From: JAICLK01 sp963742655
GTDB taxonomy: Bacteria > Patescibacteriota > Saccharimonadia > Saccharimonadales > UBA4665
DNA: 64,000 nt
Assembly (NCBI GenBank): GCA_963742655.1
Contig: CAVUMM010000005.1
Location: 558,001 to 622,000, forward strand
Reading direction: 5' to 3'
The position numbers were made by a program, and so were the translations under genes. Within the stretch, counting starts at the first letter, position 1. Every line of letters begins with the position of its first letter. Under the pieces are notes generated by a model. That model had not been told where the DNA came from. It ran no database searches and saw only the letters and a program-made list of their open reading frames with translations. This document shows, piece by piece, positions 22,915 to 32,549 of this stretch.

Positions 22915-25017
22915 ATGCAGAAGTTCGCTGATTTTATTGTCAAAAAGCGTTGGTGGGTATTGGCATTTTGGCTGATTGCTGCGGTGTTAATCGTCAGCCT
23001 GTCGCCGAGTTTGGGCAGCGTTGAGAGCAACGACCAAAACAGTTTTATCCCGAAAAAGTATGAATCAATCAAAGCAATTGGCGTGGCAGGCAAAGTGTCG
23101 CCACATTCCCAAAGTGCCAGTGATCTGGTCGTGTTCAAAAGCAAATCCGGACAGACTTTAAATACTACTGATTTGATGAAAATACAACAGATCGTCAGCC
23201 AGTTAAACTCCAAGCACCTGAAACATGTAGCGGTTGTGAACACTAGTCCGCAGCAGCTGGCGCCGAATCGCAAGGTGATGCTTGCGACGGTCGTTTACAG
23301 CGGCAATCCGGATGACACATCGACCATCAATGCCGTCAAAGGTGTGCGGGATAGTCTGCACGCGCAATTGCATGGTTCCAGCCTCGATGCTAATGTTACC
23401 GGCCAAGAGGCGATTAGTTTTGATACGCAGGACGCGTCAAATCGGGCGCTCAAGATTGTTAGTATGGGCACCTTGCTGCTGGTACTGGTGTTACCGGCGC
23501 TGATTTTCCGCAGCCCGTTTGCCGGCTTATTGCCGATTCTGGCAGTTGGCGTGGTGGATGTGATCGCCAGTTCTTTGATAGCTGATGCGGCCACGTTGTT
23601 TGATTTCAAGGTTAATCAACAGCTGAGCGTTATATTTACTGTCGTGCTGTTCGGCATCGGTACTGATTACATTTTGTTCCTGTTGTTCCGGTACCGCGAG
23701 CGGTTGCGCGACGGTGACCACACTCGCGGCGCGGCGGCGTTCGCGCTGAGTCGTGCGGGTCTGGCAATTTTATCGGCGGCGCTTGTGGTGCTTACGTCAT
23801 TCGCGGCGTTATTTTTTGCGAGTTTCGGTATTTTTTCCTCCATGGCCCCGGGGCTGGTGATTTGTGTGGCAGTTATGATGCTGGCGGCCCTGACGCTCGT
23901 GCCGGCGTTGGTGGGAATTGTCGGGCAGAAGGTTTTCTGGCCCAGCAAAGCCTGGAAAAGCAAATCGCTCAAACCGACAGTTTCAAAGAAAATCGGCGGC
24001 ACGATTGCCCGCCATCCGATTGCGGTGGCTGGTTGTGTCACGTTGTTTCTCGTTATCCTGAGCGCCTTTGCACTTGGATATAAATCCGACTTCAGCTCGT
24101 TCAGCAAGCCGCCGGCGGGCACTGAATCAGCCGCCGGTTACAATGACTTGCTTGCGGCGTTCCCCCCGGGAGAGACCGATCCGGCACAAATTTACGTAAG
24201 CGGTAATGCTAAGCTATCGCAGCAGAGCCTTGTACCGCTAAAACAAAAACTCATGCACACGGCTGGCGTGGCCTTGGTACTGCCTGCGACCATCGCGCCA
24301 AGCGGGAAAGTAGCGGTCGTGCCGGTCATATTGAAAGACAATCCATACAGCGGCAAGGCGATCGCGAATATTGCCGGCCCGATTCGAGACGCCGCGCATA
24401 GCGTAAACATTGGCGGCGACCATGTGTATGTGGGCGGCACATCATCGATATTTGCCGATATCCAAGCGGTGACGGCACGTGATTTGCGCGTCTTATTCCC
24501 GATTGCGGCGGTGTTCATCCTTGTTATACTGGCAGTACTGTTGCGAAGTTTGGTTGCGCCGCTATTCTTGTTGATCGCCGTGGGAATCGGTTATCTGGCG
24601 ACGCTTGGCGCGACTACGCTAATATTCCTGCATCTGGGGAGTGATCCGGGACTGATATTCTTCATCCCGTTGTTCATGTATATCTTTGTCGTAGCTATAG
24701 GAACCGACTACAACATCCTGACTATTACCCGTTTGCGCGAAGAAATAAAGGCTGGCCGCAAGCCGCGCAAAGCGGCCGATTTGACAGTTGAACATAGCAG
24801 TGCCACCGTTGCTTCGGCCGGTTTGATCCTGGCGGCAACGTTCGGGTCGCTTCTGCTTGCGAACATCAGTTTCCTGACCCAAATGGGTACGGCTATCGCC
24901 ATTGGCGTGATACTTTCGGCATTCGTTATCGCGCCGTTTTTGATACCGAGCGTATCGGCGATGCTCGGTTATGCAATTTGGTGGCCGAGCCGTCGTCCAA
25001 AAAAAACTCCTAAGTAG
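22915..25017 (+). CDS. MMPL/RND-family transporter
   Basis: About 700 residues with the MMPL duplicated architecture. One N-terminal membrane helix (about 15-33) is followed by an extracytoplasmic domain and five helices. A second half then repeats this pattern. The conserved GTDYILFLLFRYRERLRDG and GTDYNILTITRLREE occur at the equivalent places of the two halves, carrying the proton-relay Asp-Tyr pair. The family exports lipids or drugs using the proton gradient. ATG 22915 is preferred to the upstream frame start at 22858 because AGAAGGGG precedes it. Confidence 0.92.
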   Translation: MQKFADFIVKKRWWVLAFWLIAAVLIVSLSPSLGSVESNDQNSFIPKKYESIKAIGVAGKVSPHSQSASDLVVFKSKSGQTLNTTDLMKIQQIVSQLNSKHLKHVAVVNTSPQQLAPNRKVMLATVVYSGNPDDTSTINAVKGVRDSLHAQLHGSSLDANVTGQEAISFDTQDASNRALKIVSMGTLLLVLVLPALIFRSPFAGLLPILAVGVVDVIASSLIADAATLFDFKVNQQLSVIFTVVLFGIGTDYILFLLFRYRERLRDGDHTRGAAAFALSRAGLAILSAALVVLTSFAALFFASFGIFSSMAPGLVICVAVMMLAALTLVPALVGIVGQKVFWPSKAWKSKSLKPTVSKKIGGTIARHPIAVAGCVTLFLVILSAFALGYKSDFSSFSKPPAGTESAAGYNDLLAAFPPGETDPAQIYVSGNAKLSQQSLVPLKQKLMHTAGVALVLPATIAPSGKVAVVPVILKDNPYSGKAIANIAGPIRDAAHSVNIGGDHVYVGGTSSIFADIQAVTARDLRVLFPIAAVFILVILAVLLRSLVAPLFLLIAVGIGYLATLGATTLIFLHLGSDPGLIFFIPLFMYIFVVAIGTDYNILTITRLREEIKAGRKPRKAADLTVEHSSATVASAGLILAATFGSLLLANISFLTQMGTAIAIGVILSAFVIAPFLIPSVSAMLGYAIWWPSRRPKKTPK

Positions 25018-25023
25018 TTTACG

Positions 25024-25377
25024 ATGTCAGAAAATTTACCGGCCTGCAGGGAAACAGTATTTGTGGCTGATAGCGACATGCCAAACCCGGAAGACTTACA
25101 GACCTCGGATGGGCGCGACATCCTGCATCATGTCATGGTGGCAGAGGCCCGTCAGGTAAGATGTGCCGGATTCGGTTTCTGCACGTGGAATATGACTATA
25201 CAGCCTGGAGCAAGTGAAAATAAAACTGGCTACCATATAACTGTCGGGTGCGAAGGCGGGAGAAACGATTGCCCTGGCAGGGTAGTAGATTCGCGTGAAC
25301 TAGTTGTAGAAAGTCTAACTAAAGTGGCTGTGGTGCCGCTAGATTTAAACAGATTACGAGAACTAGAATCGACTTAA
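25024..25377 (+). CDS. Protein of unknown function
   Basis: 117 residues; no family is recognised. It starts MSENLPACRETVFVADSDMP. The middle part VRCAGFGFCTWNMTIQPG and ITVGCEGGRNDCPGR contains cysteines that could form a small metal site. The end overlaps the convergent glycosyltransferase gene by 4 bases. It follows the MMPL gene by 6 bases and may be co-transcribed with it. Confidence 0.5.
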   Translation: MSENLPACRETVFVADSDMPNPEDLQTSDGRDILHHVMVAEARQVRCAGFGFCTWNMTIQPGASENKTGYHITVGCEGGRNDCPGRVVDSRELVVESLTKVAVVPLDLNRLRELEST

Positions 25378-26942
25378 GCTTGGAATCGACGGTCGCGCAC
25401 CAGCATGTACACCAGTTTGAGAGTCATCTGTACGCACAGCGCGATAGTCAAGGTGCGCATCAGGACCCAGCCGACGGCTACCGTCTGGTCGGCCATATGA
25501 CGCGGCATCACACTCAGCCCGATAACCATGATGATAAGGGTTACTAACAAACTGCCAAGTATCACGGTGCCTGCCGAATTGGCGCCGGAACCGCGTTCAG
25601 CTGCTTTTTGACCGGCCCAGTTATCTTTTTTAGTACCCATCAGCGCCGTGCCCCAGCTGGCAACAAAACCAGCCAACCGGAACCACAGGTAAACTTCGGT
25701 GGGGAAATAGGTCACTGCGAAGAAAAAGTCAGCCAGTGTGCGCTTCGGCATTTTAAAGAACAGCTTGACGTTAATCAGAACCGACAAAATTGACGGGATC
25801 AGCCAAAGCCATGACCACACGAACGAATGCAGCGCGATAGATACGGTAAGCATCAGCACGAACATGACGCGCACAAACAAGTCGAGTGCCATTTTAATTT
25901 GTCGAAGCCAGGGGTAATAAGTGTTTTTATGCAATTTGTACTGCATCAGCAATCGGATCATGCCTTCGTCCCACTTACGGCGTTGTGCCCACAACGACTT
26001 TGTGTTGTACATGGCGCCGGCGTATGCCCTGGCAGATTGGCTGACCAATGTTTCGAGGTTCAGATGCTGAAAGCGCCAGGTAAGCTCCATGTCTTCTACA
26101 TCCGTATCGGCATTCCATGGACCGTAGCCGTTGTTGTAGTAAGCGGCTTTGAGTAACGCGTCCTGGCGGAAAAGTGTTGCCTGGCCGCCTAACACGTACG
26201 ACTGTCTGCCATGGCGTAAGAAATCAAGTGTTTGTGCGGCAAATTCCATGCGTTGAGCGCGTACCAGCTGCCGGGCCGTCCACGGCATTTTGGTATTCTC
26301 GCGTTCTTCTTCTTGGCCGCGAGAAGGTTCTTTGCTGCGGCGCAAGTGCGGTGGTACCCAATCTTGGTCGAAAGTGAATTTTGCCATAATACCGGCACAA
26401 CGTGTGCGCGGTACAAGCTCTTCCTCGAGCTCAGTGAGCACATCTTGCCACAACACCGTGTCAGCATCGATGGTAGCCACTAAGTCATAGCCCGAAGAGT
26501 AAAGCAGCCAGGCCTGGTTTAGCGCGCCGACTTTGCGTTCCGAATTGTTACGGGTGGACATCAGTTCGACTTCCGGGTGCTTGCGCATAAATTTGCGCAC
26601 CAGTTTCTCGGTATCATCGCTACAGTTATCGGCCACAACGACGATTTTTTCAGGTTTGCGCGATTGGCGTACGATCTGCTGCAGAGTGTCAATAATCACC
26701 TCTTCTTCATCATGGGCAGGGATAATGACCAGCATACGTGCGTAACGTTCCGGGAAGTACGACATGCCGCCGGGTCCCGGGCCGCCGGTTTTGCGCCTGG
26801 TAATCCGTCCGGAAGCTGTCCTGCGGACAACAACGCCTTCTTGTACCGCTGGCTGGGGTGCGTCTTGCAACGGTGCAGGAACGAGCCGCTCCTGCGGTTG
26901 CAATCGGTCGTAAAACACACTCATGCTTGGTTCTGTATCCAT
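25374..26942 (-). CDS. Membrane family-2 glycosyltransferase
   Basis: About 522 residues. A proline/arginine-rich N-terminus leads into a GT-A domain with VIIPAHDEE (about 72-80), ADNCSDD, TIDADT (DxD at 159-161), TDVEDMELTWR and QRRKWDEGM, the QxxRW motif of processive enzymes. C-terminal membrane segments follow, near 355-400 and 455-515. The set matches poly-N-acetylglucosamine- or cellulose-synthase-like enzymes. The sugar and polymer cannot be assigned. The ATG at 26942 has GGAG 11 bases upstream and a TATATT box further up. Confidence 0.88.
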   Translation of the reverse strand: MDTEPSMSVFYDRLQPQERLVPAPLQDAPQPAVQEGVVVRRTASGRITRRKTGGPGPGGMSYFPERYARMLVIIPAHDEEEVIIDTLQQIVRQSRKPEKIVVVADNCSDDTEKLVRKFMRKHPEVELMSTRNNSERKVGALNQAWLLYSSGYDLVATIDADTVLWQDVLTELEEELVPRTRCAGIMAKFTFDQDWVPPHLRRSKEPSRGQEEERENTKMPWTARQLVRAQRMEFAAQTLDFLRHGRQSYVLGGQATLFRQDALLKAAYYNNGYGPWNADTDVEDMELTWRFQHLNLETLVSQSARAYAGAMYNTKSLWAQRRKWDEGMIRLLMQYKLHKNTYYPWLRQIKMALDLFVRVMFVLMLTVSIALHSFVWSWLWLIPSILSVLINVKLFFKMPKRTLADFFFAVTYFPTEVYLWFRLAGFVASWGTALMGTKKDNWAGQKAAERGSGANSAGTVILGSLLVTLIIMVIGLSVMPRHMADQTVAVGWVLMRTLTIALCVQMTLKLVYMLVRDRRFQA

Positions 26943-27035
26943 TTTATTCCAAACTCCGTTTACGCCCCGATGGGCTGTATTTAAATCACAATATAGCATA
27001 AACTTTTCTATAAGTCAATATTACGCTACTATAAT

Positions 27036-27779
27036 TTAATTTTGGCAAACAACGTCGTGGTCTAATTCGAGAACGTACTGGGCCAGCCATGTTCCTCCGA
27101 GCGTAAAATCGCTCGTTTTACATGCTGCCAGCGCGATATTTCGCTTGGAGCTGCCTGTGCCTACCCAGTTGGGAAGGTAATTGCGCCAATCGCCGGTTAT
27201 GATGCGCCATTGCATCGGCGTGGAATAGATACCGATAGTTGGCAGGATAGTCTCCTGTTTGATGGCGTCTATGGCACCCTGAATTGATTCGCGATTGTAG
27301 GTATGGTTGGGCGACCAACTGTTTTCAGTTTCAACGTCCAGCCACCAGACCGTGGCGTGTACGCCCTGGCTGGCAGCGTACAGTATTGCGTACTCTGCCG
27401 CATTGAAGCCGTAATCGTAGGCAACGCATTGATTGTCGCCGGATGAGCAGGGTTTCGGAGTCTGCGCGAATTTCTGCGCCACCCGTAATTCCGGGTAGCC
27501 GGTATTCATATATAAAGATAGATGATCAAACCAATGGGCCTCACTGAACAGGCAGGGGTTTTGGGTAAAATTCAATCCACCCGTCACGCCGACAATACCG
27601 AAATCTGCCTGCGGCGGCGGTGTCGTGTTGCAGTTTGACGGTGGCCATGACACGTCGATGCCCGTGCCGCCCGGCGGGTATATGCTTGGAAATGCGGCTG
27701 CCTGATGTGTAATGGTCAAAATTGCCAGCGTCATGATAGTGCAAAACGCCAGGATTTTCCCCTGTAATTTACCGTTAAT
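27036..27779 (-). CDS. Secreted GH25-like (DUF1906-type) glycosidase domain protein
   Basis: A TIM-barrel protein of the lysozyme-like GH25/DUF1906 type: GIDVSWPPSNC near the N-terminus, DFGIVGVTGG, AVWWL-type TVWWLDVETENSW with the acidic pair, then IGIYSTPMQWRII and WLAQYV. Such proteins cut peptidoglycan or act at the cell wall. The first ATG (27734) leaves a signal peptide without its basic part. Fifteen upstream codons (NGKLQGKILAFCTI) complete a normal signal peptide and begin with ATT at 27779, five bases after AAAGGGGG. An ATT start is proposed. Confidence 0.72.
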   Translation of the reverse strand: MNGKLQGKILAFCTIMTLAILTITHQAAAFPSIYPPGGTGIDVSWPPSNCNTTPPPQADFGIVGVTGGLNFTQNPCLFSEAHWFDHLSLYMNTGYPELRVAQKFAQTPKPCSSGDNQCVAYDYGFNAAEYAILYAASQGVHATVWWLDVETENSWSPNHTYNRESIQGAIDAIKQETILPTIGIYSTPMQWRIITGDWRNYLPNWVGTGSSKRNIALAACKTSDFTLGGTWLAQYVLELDHDVVCQN

Positions 27780-27816
27780 TCGAACCCCCTTTGCGGTAAG
27801 CGGAATGGCCGATCGA

Positions 27817-28161
27817 CTATGTGTTGGCTTTTTTCTGAACCCGCACTGCTGTGCCGTACGCAGCGACCTCGTTCATCACATTACCGATGTCCCCGCTGTC
27901 AAATCTCATCATCAGTACGGCGTTTGCGCCATGGTTGCGGGCTTCGTCTCGCAAACGGCTGAGTGCCTGTTCGCGGCTATCGGCAAGTAGTTTCGTATAG
28001 CCGCGGACTTCGCCGCCGAAAATGGTGCGAAATGAAGCGCCAAAATTACTGAACATGTTCCGGCTGCGCACGATGAGCCCGAATACTTCGCCGTATATCT
28101 CGACCACTTCGTAACCTGGCAGATCATTGGTCGTCACCACGATAACGTCATCGTTTTGCAT
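27817..28161 (-). CDS. YbjQ-family (UPF0145) protein
   Basis: A 114-residue YbjQ-type protein: VVTTNDLPGYEVVEIYGEVF, GLIVRSRNMF, and the helix SREQALSRLRDEARNHGANA, then VLMMRFDSGDIG. The family forms pentameric rings and has been linked to heavy-metal binding; the true function is unclear. It is the last gene of the pyrimidine cluster on the minus strand, 21 bases after the XRE gene, so it is probably co-transcribed. Confidence 0.85.
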   Translation of the reverse strand: MQNDDVIVVTTNDLPGYEVVEIYGEVFGLIVRSRNMFSNFGASFRTIFGGEVRGYTKLLADSREQALSRLRDEARNHGANAVLMMRFDSGDIGNVMNEVAAYGTAVRVQKKANT

Positions 28162-28182
28162 GGGCTAACTCCCTGAAGCAAC

Positions 28183-28788
28183 TTAAACGTCGTTTTCGCG
28201 CCGCTTCGATTTTTTGTCGGTAGATGTAGATGTGCGGGGTGATGGAAGCCCTTTAGGCCCTGCAGCGTATTTTCCCCTAAGCAACGCCTGCTGGAGGGTT
28301 TTTAACACGCAATCGGCCTGATCGTAACTCATGCCGACCCGGGCAACCGCGACCGGACCTTGGTTGGTGTCGGTGAACTGGGAAAAACTTAGCACTACCC
28401 CATTCTTATCGGCGACCACTTCGGCGCCATTTGAATATACTACCCTCGCGTCAAGCGCCAACACGACGACCGGCTGCTTTGTCATGCGCGGTTCATCGCG
28501 CGCTTGCCGGGCATGTTCCTCGCATAATCCGTCGAATTGATCGTAGCCGGCTAATTCCCACAGGCTCACCGCCTCGTCGTCGCACAGGCCGAAGTGATTT
28601 ATAAGCAACATCAAGATATCTTCGCTCGGCAGTTCAGCGCCATATTCAAAACGCTTCAATGTGTCAACGTCTATTTCGACAGCGCCGGAAACTTCATCAG
28701 GGCTTTCTTGCGAATTTTGGCGCATTTTACGAAGGCGCGAACCTAGTAATTGATATGGTCGTTCTTTCGAATTCTTTTGATCACTCAT
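28183..28788 (-). CDS. XRE-type HTH protein with DUF3467-like C-terminus
   Basis: A 201-residue protein. The helix-turn-helix lies at about 10-65 (LGSRLRKMRQNSQESPDEVS, then VDTLKRFEYGAELPSEDILM). The C-terminal part VVYSNGAEVVADKNGVVLSF then ARVGMSYDQADCVLKTLQQA resembles DUF3467. The tail is basic and low in complexity. GGAGG lies 11 bases before ATG 28788. It follows pyrF by 37 bases and may regulate the pyrimidine cluster or respond to its products; this is inference. Confidence 0.7.
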   Translation of the reverse strand: MSDQKNSKERPYQLLGSRLRKMRQNSQESPDEVSGAVEIDVDTLKRFEYGAELPSEDILMLLINHFGLCDDEAVSLWELAGYDQFDGLCEEHARQARDEPRMTKQPVVVLALDARVVYSNGAEVVADKNGVVLSFSQFTDTNQGPVAVARVGMSYDQADCVLKTLQQALLRGKYAAGPKGLPSPRTSTSTDKKSKRRENDV

Positions 28789-28825
28789 AATACAACGTGC
28801 CTCCATATTACCGCCATGCAGCCGG

Positions 28826-29566
28826 CTATGCAAGTGGGCCTAGTGCAAGTGCATCATCTATTTCACTGACTAGACTTGCGTAGGCTACGGTCGGGTTTTC
28901 AGCGCCAGTAATTTGGCGGCCGATAACCAGCAAGTCGGCACCGTTGCGAATGGCTTCCCCTGGTGTGGCGACACGCTCTTGATCTCCGTGCGATACGCCA
29001 AATGATCGCGTACTTGGAATCATGGCAAAGAGATGCTGAGTTTGATCATCAGATTTGATCGCACCTATTTCGAGCGGTGAGGCAACGACGCCCTTAAGCC
29101 CGGCGCGTGCCGCGTCATACGCCAGCTCCAAAGCCTTTGTTTGGGCTGAAGCCCTGAATATTCGCAAGGATTCCCCGTTTTGTATTGAAGTTAATACGGT
29201 TACCCCCAGCATTTTTATCGTACCGGCACGTTGCTGCGCTAATTTCATAGCCGCTTCGCCGGCAGAGGTGTGTATGGTGATACCGAAAGGCGGGTAGCCG
29301 AGATCTGCAAAGTTGTCCACAGCGCTGGCGACAGTTTTTGGAATGTCGTGAAGCTTCGCGTCGGCCACCCATTCTAAACCGTGTCCTTCGGCCAGAGCCG
29401 CGCAGTCCCGTAGTCCAAGCGCGAACAAAGCTTGCAAGCCAAATTTTACATATCGGGCACCCGAATCTTGCGCAATGCCGGTAAGCCTGTCGGCGTCTCG
29501 AGCTTGTGCAGTATCAACAGCTAAAATGATTCGTTCTGCCGCCCCAAGCTTTACTGATTGTGTCAT
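28826..29566 (-). CDS. pyrF: Orotidine 5'-phosphate decarboxylase
   Basis: About 246 residues. It converts OMP to UMP. ILAVDTA has the substrate Asp (about 18), VKFGLQ the Lys (42), and DAKLHDIPKT (69-78) the catalytic Asp-Lys-Asp set, with KT where most have NT. VASPLEIGAI, the phosphate-binding region GVSHGDQERVATPGEAI and VIGRQITGAENP complete the barrel. ATG 29566 is preferred to a TTG two codons earlier. It lies 137 bases after pyrD. Confidence 0.92.
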   Translation of the reverse strand: MTQSVKLGAAERIILAVDTAQARDADRLTGIAQDSGARYVKFGLQALFALGLRDCAALAEGHGLEWVADAKLHDIPKTVASAVDNFADLGYPPFGITIHTSAGEAAMKLAQQRAGTIKMLGVTVLTSIQNGESLRIFRASAQTKALELAYDAARAGLKGVVASPLEIGAIKSDDQTQHLFAMIPSTRSFGVSHGDQERVATPGEAIRNGADLLVIGRQITGAENPTVAYASLVSEIDDALALGPLA

Positions 29567-29709
29567 AATCAATTACCTAACTTACTTTAAGGTATTACGA
29601 GAATACTATCACGCTAGTGTTTATTTGCAAGGACGAGTCTCGTTCGTCTTGATTCTGCAAGAATCGGCAGTTACCGGTTATATGGATTCCGTTGGTCTTG
29701 ATCGAGCTT

Positions 29710-30894
29710 TTAGGCTGATAAGCCACGTTTACTATCCAGACCGATTATCCGATCTAGTTGTCGCACGTCAAGATAATCGGCGATTCCGGTGTCGATCAAC
29801 CCCATAACATTCGCTCCAAGTTGGCGGACCGCGGTGTTGACACCGATTGCCCGGGCGCCTGCCCTCAGCATCTTTACCGCTGGTTCGGGGCCATTAATCC
29901 CGCCCATTCCCATAATATCCGTTCGGTCGCCGACGGCATCGAATGCATATCCGACCGCATCCAAAGCCATTTGCTGATACTCCGGGTCCGCGCCGCCCAG
30001 CCCGCCCGGCAAACCGGCGGCTCCGTATTTTGCTTTCATGTGTTTAAGGCCGGTCGTGTTTATGAGCGATAGGAAATCAAGCCCGGTTCTTTCGGCCAGC
30101 CGGCAATACATATCCAGCCGCCGTTCGCCGCCGTCACCGTCACCTTTATACCCGAGCGGTATGCCGTCGCTGGCTGCTTCCTTTGCCGCCATAATTACCG
30201 ATAATGTAAATTCCTCATCATCCTGCGCATTGCGCATGCCGGGTGTGTTAAACGAGCTGAATCCGAGCTCGATAGCGTTAGATACCGGCTTGAGTTTACC
30301 AACGGTCGCAGCGACAACACCGGGAATCAAATGGCGGTTTGCCGCTTCGTACATCTCCTTGTTCACGGTAACTTGCGTGATGACCGGGATTTCGACTAAG
30401 CCGGTATCTAATTGCCTGGCGATATTTCGCGCGACCGTTTCGGCGCGCGGGCCTGGGAATCCGTAACTGTTTAACGATCGACTTTTCCCGCTGTCGCCAA
30501 CTTTATTGTCAAACGTCCGCAACCTGGGCATTTGTCTTCCGCTCTGGCCGTATAACGTTATTCCGCCGATAGTGGCATGGCTCGCGCCGAGCAGCTGCCA
30601 TGCCAGGATAGTTTTGCCAGTCTTATCCCATCCGGCAGCAAGTCCGGTCGGACCGCGCAACTTCATGCCGGCAAATGTTGTCTCTAATTTAGAGTCTTCG
30701 ACAAGCGTAAGCCCGTTAGCGAAAAGGCGTAGCACGGATCGTCCGATGCGGCGGCCGCCGGCAAGATACAGTAGATATTCCGCGCTTTTTTTCAACGCCT
30801 CGTGCCGCCAAACATCGCCGATATCGCGAAAGTTTTCCCCGACCATCCTCGCCGTTTCACCCAATATGGTAACTTCACCGGCAGATTTAGGCAT
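29710..30894 (-). CDS. pyrD: Dihydroorotate dehydrogenase, class-2-like
   Basis: A 394-residue FMN barrel enzyme. It shows LRGPTGLAAGWDKTG, IGGITLYGQSG, NSYGFPGPRAE, the active-site loop SSFNTPGMRN (serine as base, as in class 2), GYKGDGDGG, INTTGLKHM and the FMN phosphate-site segment MGMGGINGPEPAVKMLRAGA. It is longer than usual at the N-terminus (about 60 residues before the barrel) with no clear membrane helix. It oxidises dihydroorotate to orotate, probably using quinone or another acceptor. The start overlaps pyrE by 8 bases. Confidence 0.82.
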   Translation of the reverse strand: MPKSAGEVTILGETARMVGENFRDIGDVWRHEALKKSAEYLLYLAGGRRIGRSVLRLFANGLTLVEDSKLETTFAGMKLRGPTGLAAGWDKTGKTILAWQLLGASHATIGGITLYGQSGRQMPRLRTFDNKVGDSGKSRSLNSYGFPGPRAETVARNIARQLDTGLVEIPVITQVTVNKEMYEAANRHLIPGVVAATVGKLKPVSNAIELGFSSFNTPGMRNAQDDEEFTLSVIMAAKEAASDGIPLGYKGDGDGGERRLDMYCRLAERTGLDFLSLINTTGLKHMKAKYGAAGLPGGLGGADPEYQQMALDAVGYAFDAVGDRTDIMGMGGINGPEPAVKMLRAGARAIGVNTAVRQLGANVMGLIDTGIADYLDVRQLDRIIGLDSKRGLSA

Positions 30895-31573
30895 GGTATT
30901 CTCCGCTGCGGGTTAATTCGCTTCGGTGTTTTAAAATTGTCTGATTGCCGCCATGATCAATCAAATCCCAACCTTGGGCACAGTATCCCGCGGCGGCGCA
31001 TGCTTCAGGTTCAAGTGTTGGCAGGGGTTCAAAAATGATTGAATGATAAACGGCTCCGATTGCAAGCAGTTTTTCGAGTTTCGGCCGGCGTTGCCAGGTA
31101 TTGATAACTTCTACTCTCCGGATACCGAGCCGTCTGGCCGCGACCACGCACGTCGCTGCTGTCGTGCCCTGTGTAGCGGCATCTTCAATCACGACCGCGA
31201 GTTCGGGCTGAATGCGGTGGATATCTTCAATTGACGATTCGGTTGGCCGTACTGCTTTGGGCGAGATTTTCCTCGTCTCAAGACCGATCGAGCCGTCATC
31301 AAGCCTTTCTGCTACCGGCACGACAAGACGGTTTGTCCCGTTCGCCACACCCAGAAGCACCATTCTGCCAATCTGTTCACCGGCATACCTGAAACGTAAT
31401 TCTTGTGCGACGACATCCGCCCATTCGTCAAATAAATCGCTCCCATCCGGTATAGCTTCGAAATCCAATTTTCGCCCGTGCATACCGCTGACAAACTCGT
31501 GATGTACCCCTTCCGGGTCTAGGACACCGGTCGTTTCCATAAGTTGCTGCCTGAATGCTTTTACGCTTACCAT
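30887..31573 (-). CDS. pyrE: Orotate phosphoribosyltransferase
   Basis: A 228-residue PRTase. It forms OMP from orotate and PRPP. The PRPP motif ELAVVIEDAATQGTTAAT lies at about 124-141. LLGVANGTNRLVVPVAERL provides the core strands, and a divergent C-terminus includes AAGYCAQGWDLIDHGG. It is the first gene of the pyrE-pyrD overlapping pair. A TrmB-type regulator is divergent from it, with 135 bases between the two starts. Confidence 0.75.
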   Translation of the reverse strand: MVSVKAFRQQLMETTGVLDPEGVHHEFVSGMHGRKLDFEAIPDGSDLFDEWADVVAQELRFRYAGEQIGRMVLLGVANGTNRLVVPVAERLDDGSIGLETRKISPKAVRPTESSIEDIHRIQPELAVVIEDAATQGTTAATCVVAARRLGIRRVEVINTWQRRPKLEKLLAIGAVYHSIIFEPLPTLEPEACAAAGYCAQGWDLIDHGGNQTILKHRSELTRSGEYHA

Positions 31574-31708
31574 ATTCCCCGTTTCTCAAGTAAGTTTTTG
31601 TCCGAAACGTCTTTTCATATGTATCGTTTTATGCTGTTATACTTTCAGTATGCGGGCCAGAATCGTGAACGTAAATTTGACGGCACCGGCCGTCGTCAAC
31701 GGGGGCGA

Positions 31709-32509
31709 ATGACACACGCCGAAATCAGGGACACGCTTCAGAAGCTCGGGCTTTCCAGGAACCAGTCCTCGGTATACATGGTATTGGTGGCGCGGCAAGA
31801 ACTCCGGGTACAGGAGATTGCAGAGCGAACGAGAATCCCCCGGACATCGGTATATGAAAGTTTGAAAGGATTACGGGATTTTGGTCTGGTAGAAGAAATC
31901 GTTGATGAAAGTTTTAAAAAATACCGGCCATACCCGATAGCGTCGCTGCGCCATGGTCTCGACGAAAAAATAGTTCTGTGCCGGCAGCGGATGGCGCTTG
32001 TCGACGGGCTCGAGTCTCAACTTGAATTACTGGCGGACGCCGGCACCGCGGCGGTTACGAAGGTGCGTTATTACAAGGATGTCTCGGGTGCGCGGCAGTT
32101 GATGTGGAACTCGCTGAAGGCGACAAATATCGTTTATGTGTATAGTGCCTGGGGCAGGCGGCATTTCGTGGGCGACAAATTTTATCGCAATTTTGTCAGC
32201 GCATCCCGGGAAAGGGGTATCCGCGAACGAGTCATCACCAATCCGAAAGAAGAAGTTTTGAAATTAATGCGATCAGATTACGGCACGCCCGCATCAAGGA
32301 CGAAGTTCGAAGACATCCGCGTTTTGGACGCCGGCGGAATTGAGATAAAAGGCGAAACATTTATTTACAACGACATTTATGCGCAGGTATATTTACGGAA
32401 TGACGTTATGAGCGGATTCGAAATTCAAGGTACTGAATTCGTCGAAAGCCAGCGCGCAATTTTCGAAATGCTATGGAACAAGGCCAAACCGGTCAAGCCG
32501 TTATTATAG
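31709..32509 (+). CDS. TrmB-family transcriptional regulator
   Basis: About 266 residues. The winged helix includes LQKLGLSRNQSSVYMVLVAR, VQEIAERTRIPRTSVYESLK and GLVEEIVDESFKKYRPYPIA. A coiled coil and a ligand-binding-like C-terminal domain follow. The ATG at 31709 is used because the frame upstream looks non-coding; TATACT lies near 31638-31643, giving a leader of about 60 bases. Being divergent from pyrE, it is a candidate regulator of the pyrimidine genes. A paralogue lies at 43883. Confidence 0.75.
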   Translation: MTHAEIRDTLQKLGLSRNQSSVYMVLVARQELRVQEIAERTRIPRTSVYESLKGLRDFGLVEEIVDESFKKYRPYPIASLRHGLDEKIVLCRQRMALVDGLESQLELLADAGTAAVTKVRYYKDVSGARQLMWNSLKATNIVYVYSAWGRRHFVGDKFYRNFVSASRERGIRERVITNPKEEVLKLMRSDYGTPASRTKFEDIRVLDAGGIEIKGETFIYNDIYAQVYLRNDVMSGFEIQGTEFVESQRAIFEMLWNKAKPVKPLL

Positions 32510-32549
32510 GCTGCAGAAACGCGGCAATAACGCTATAATTGACTTCAAC

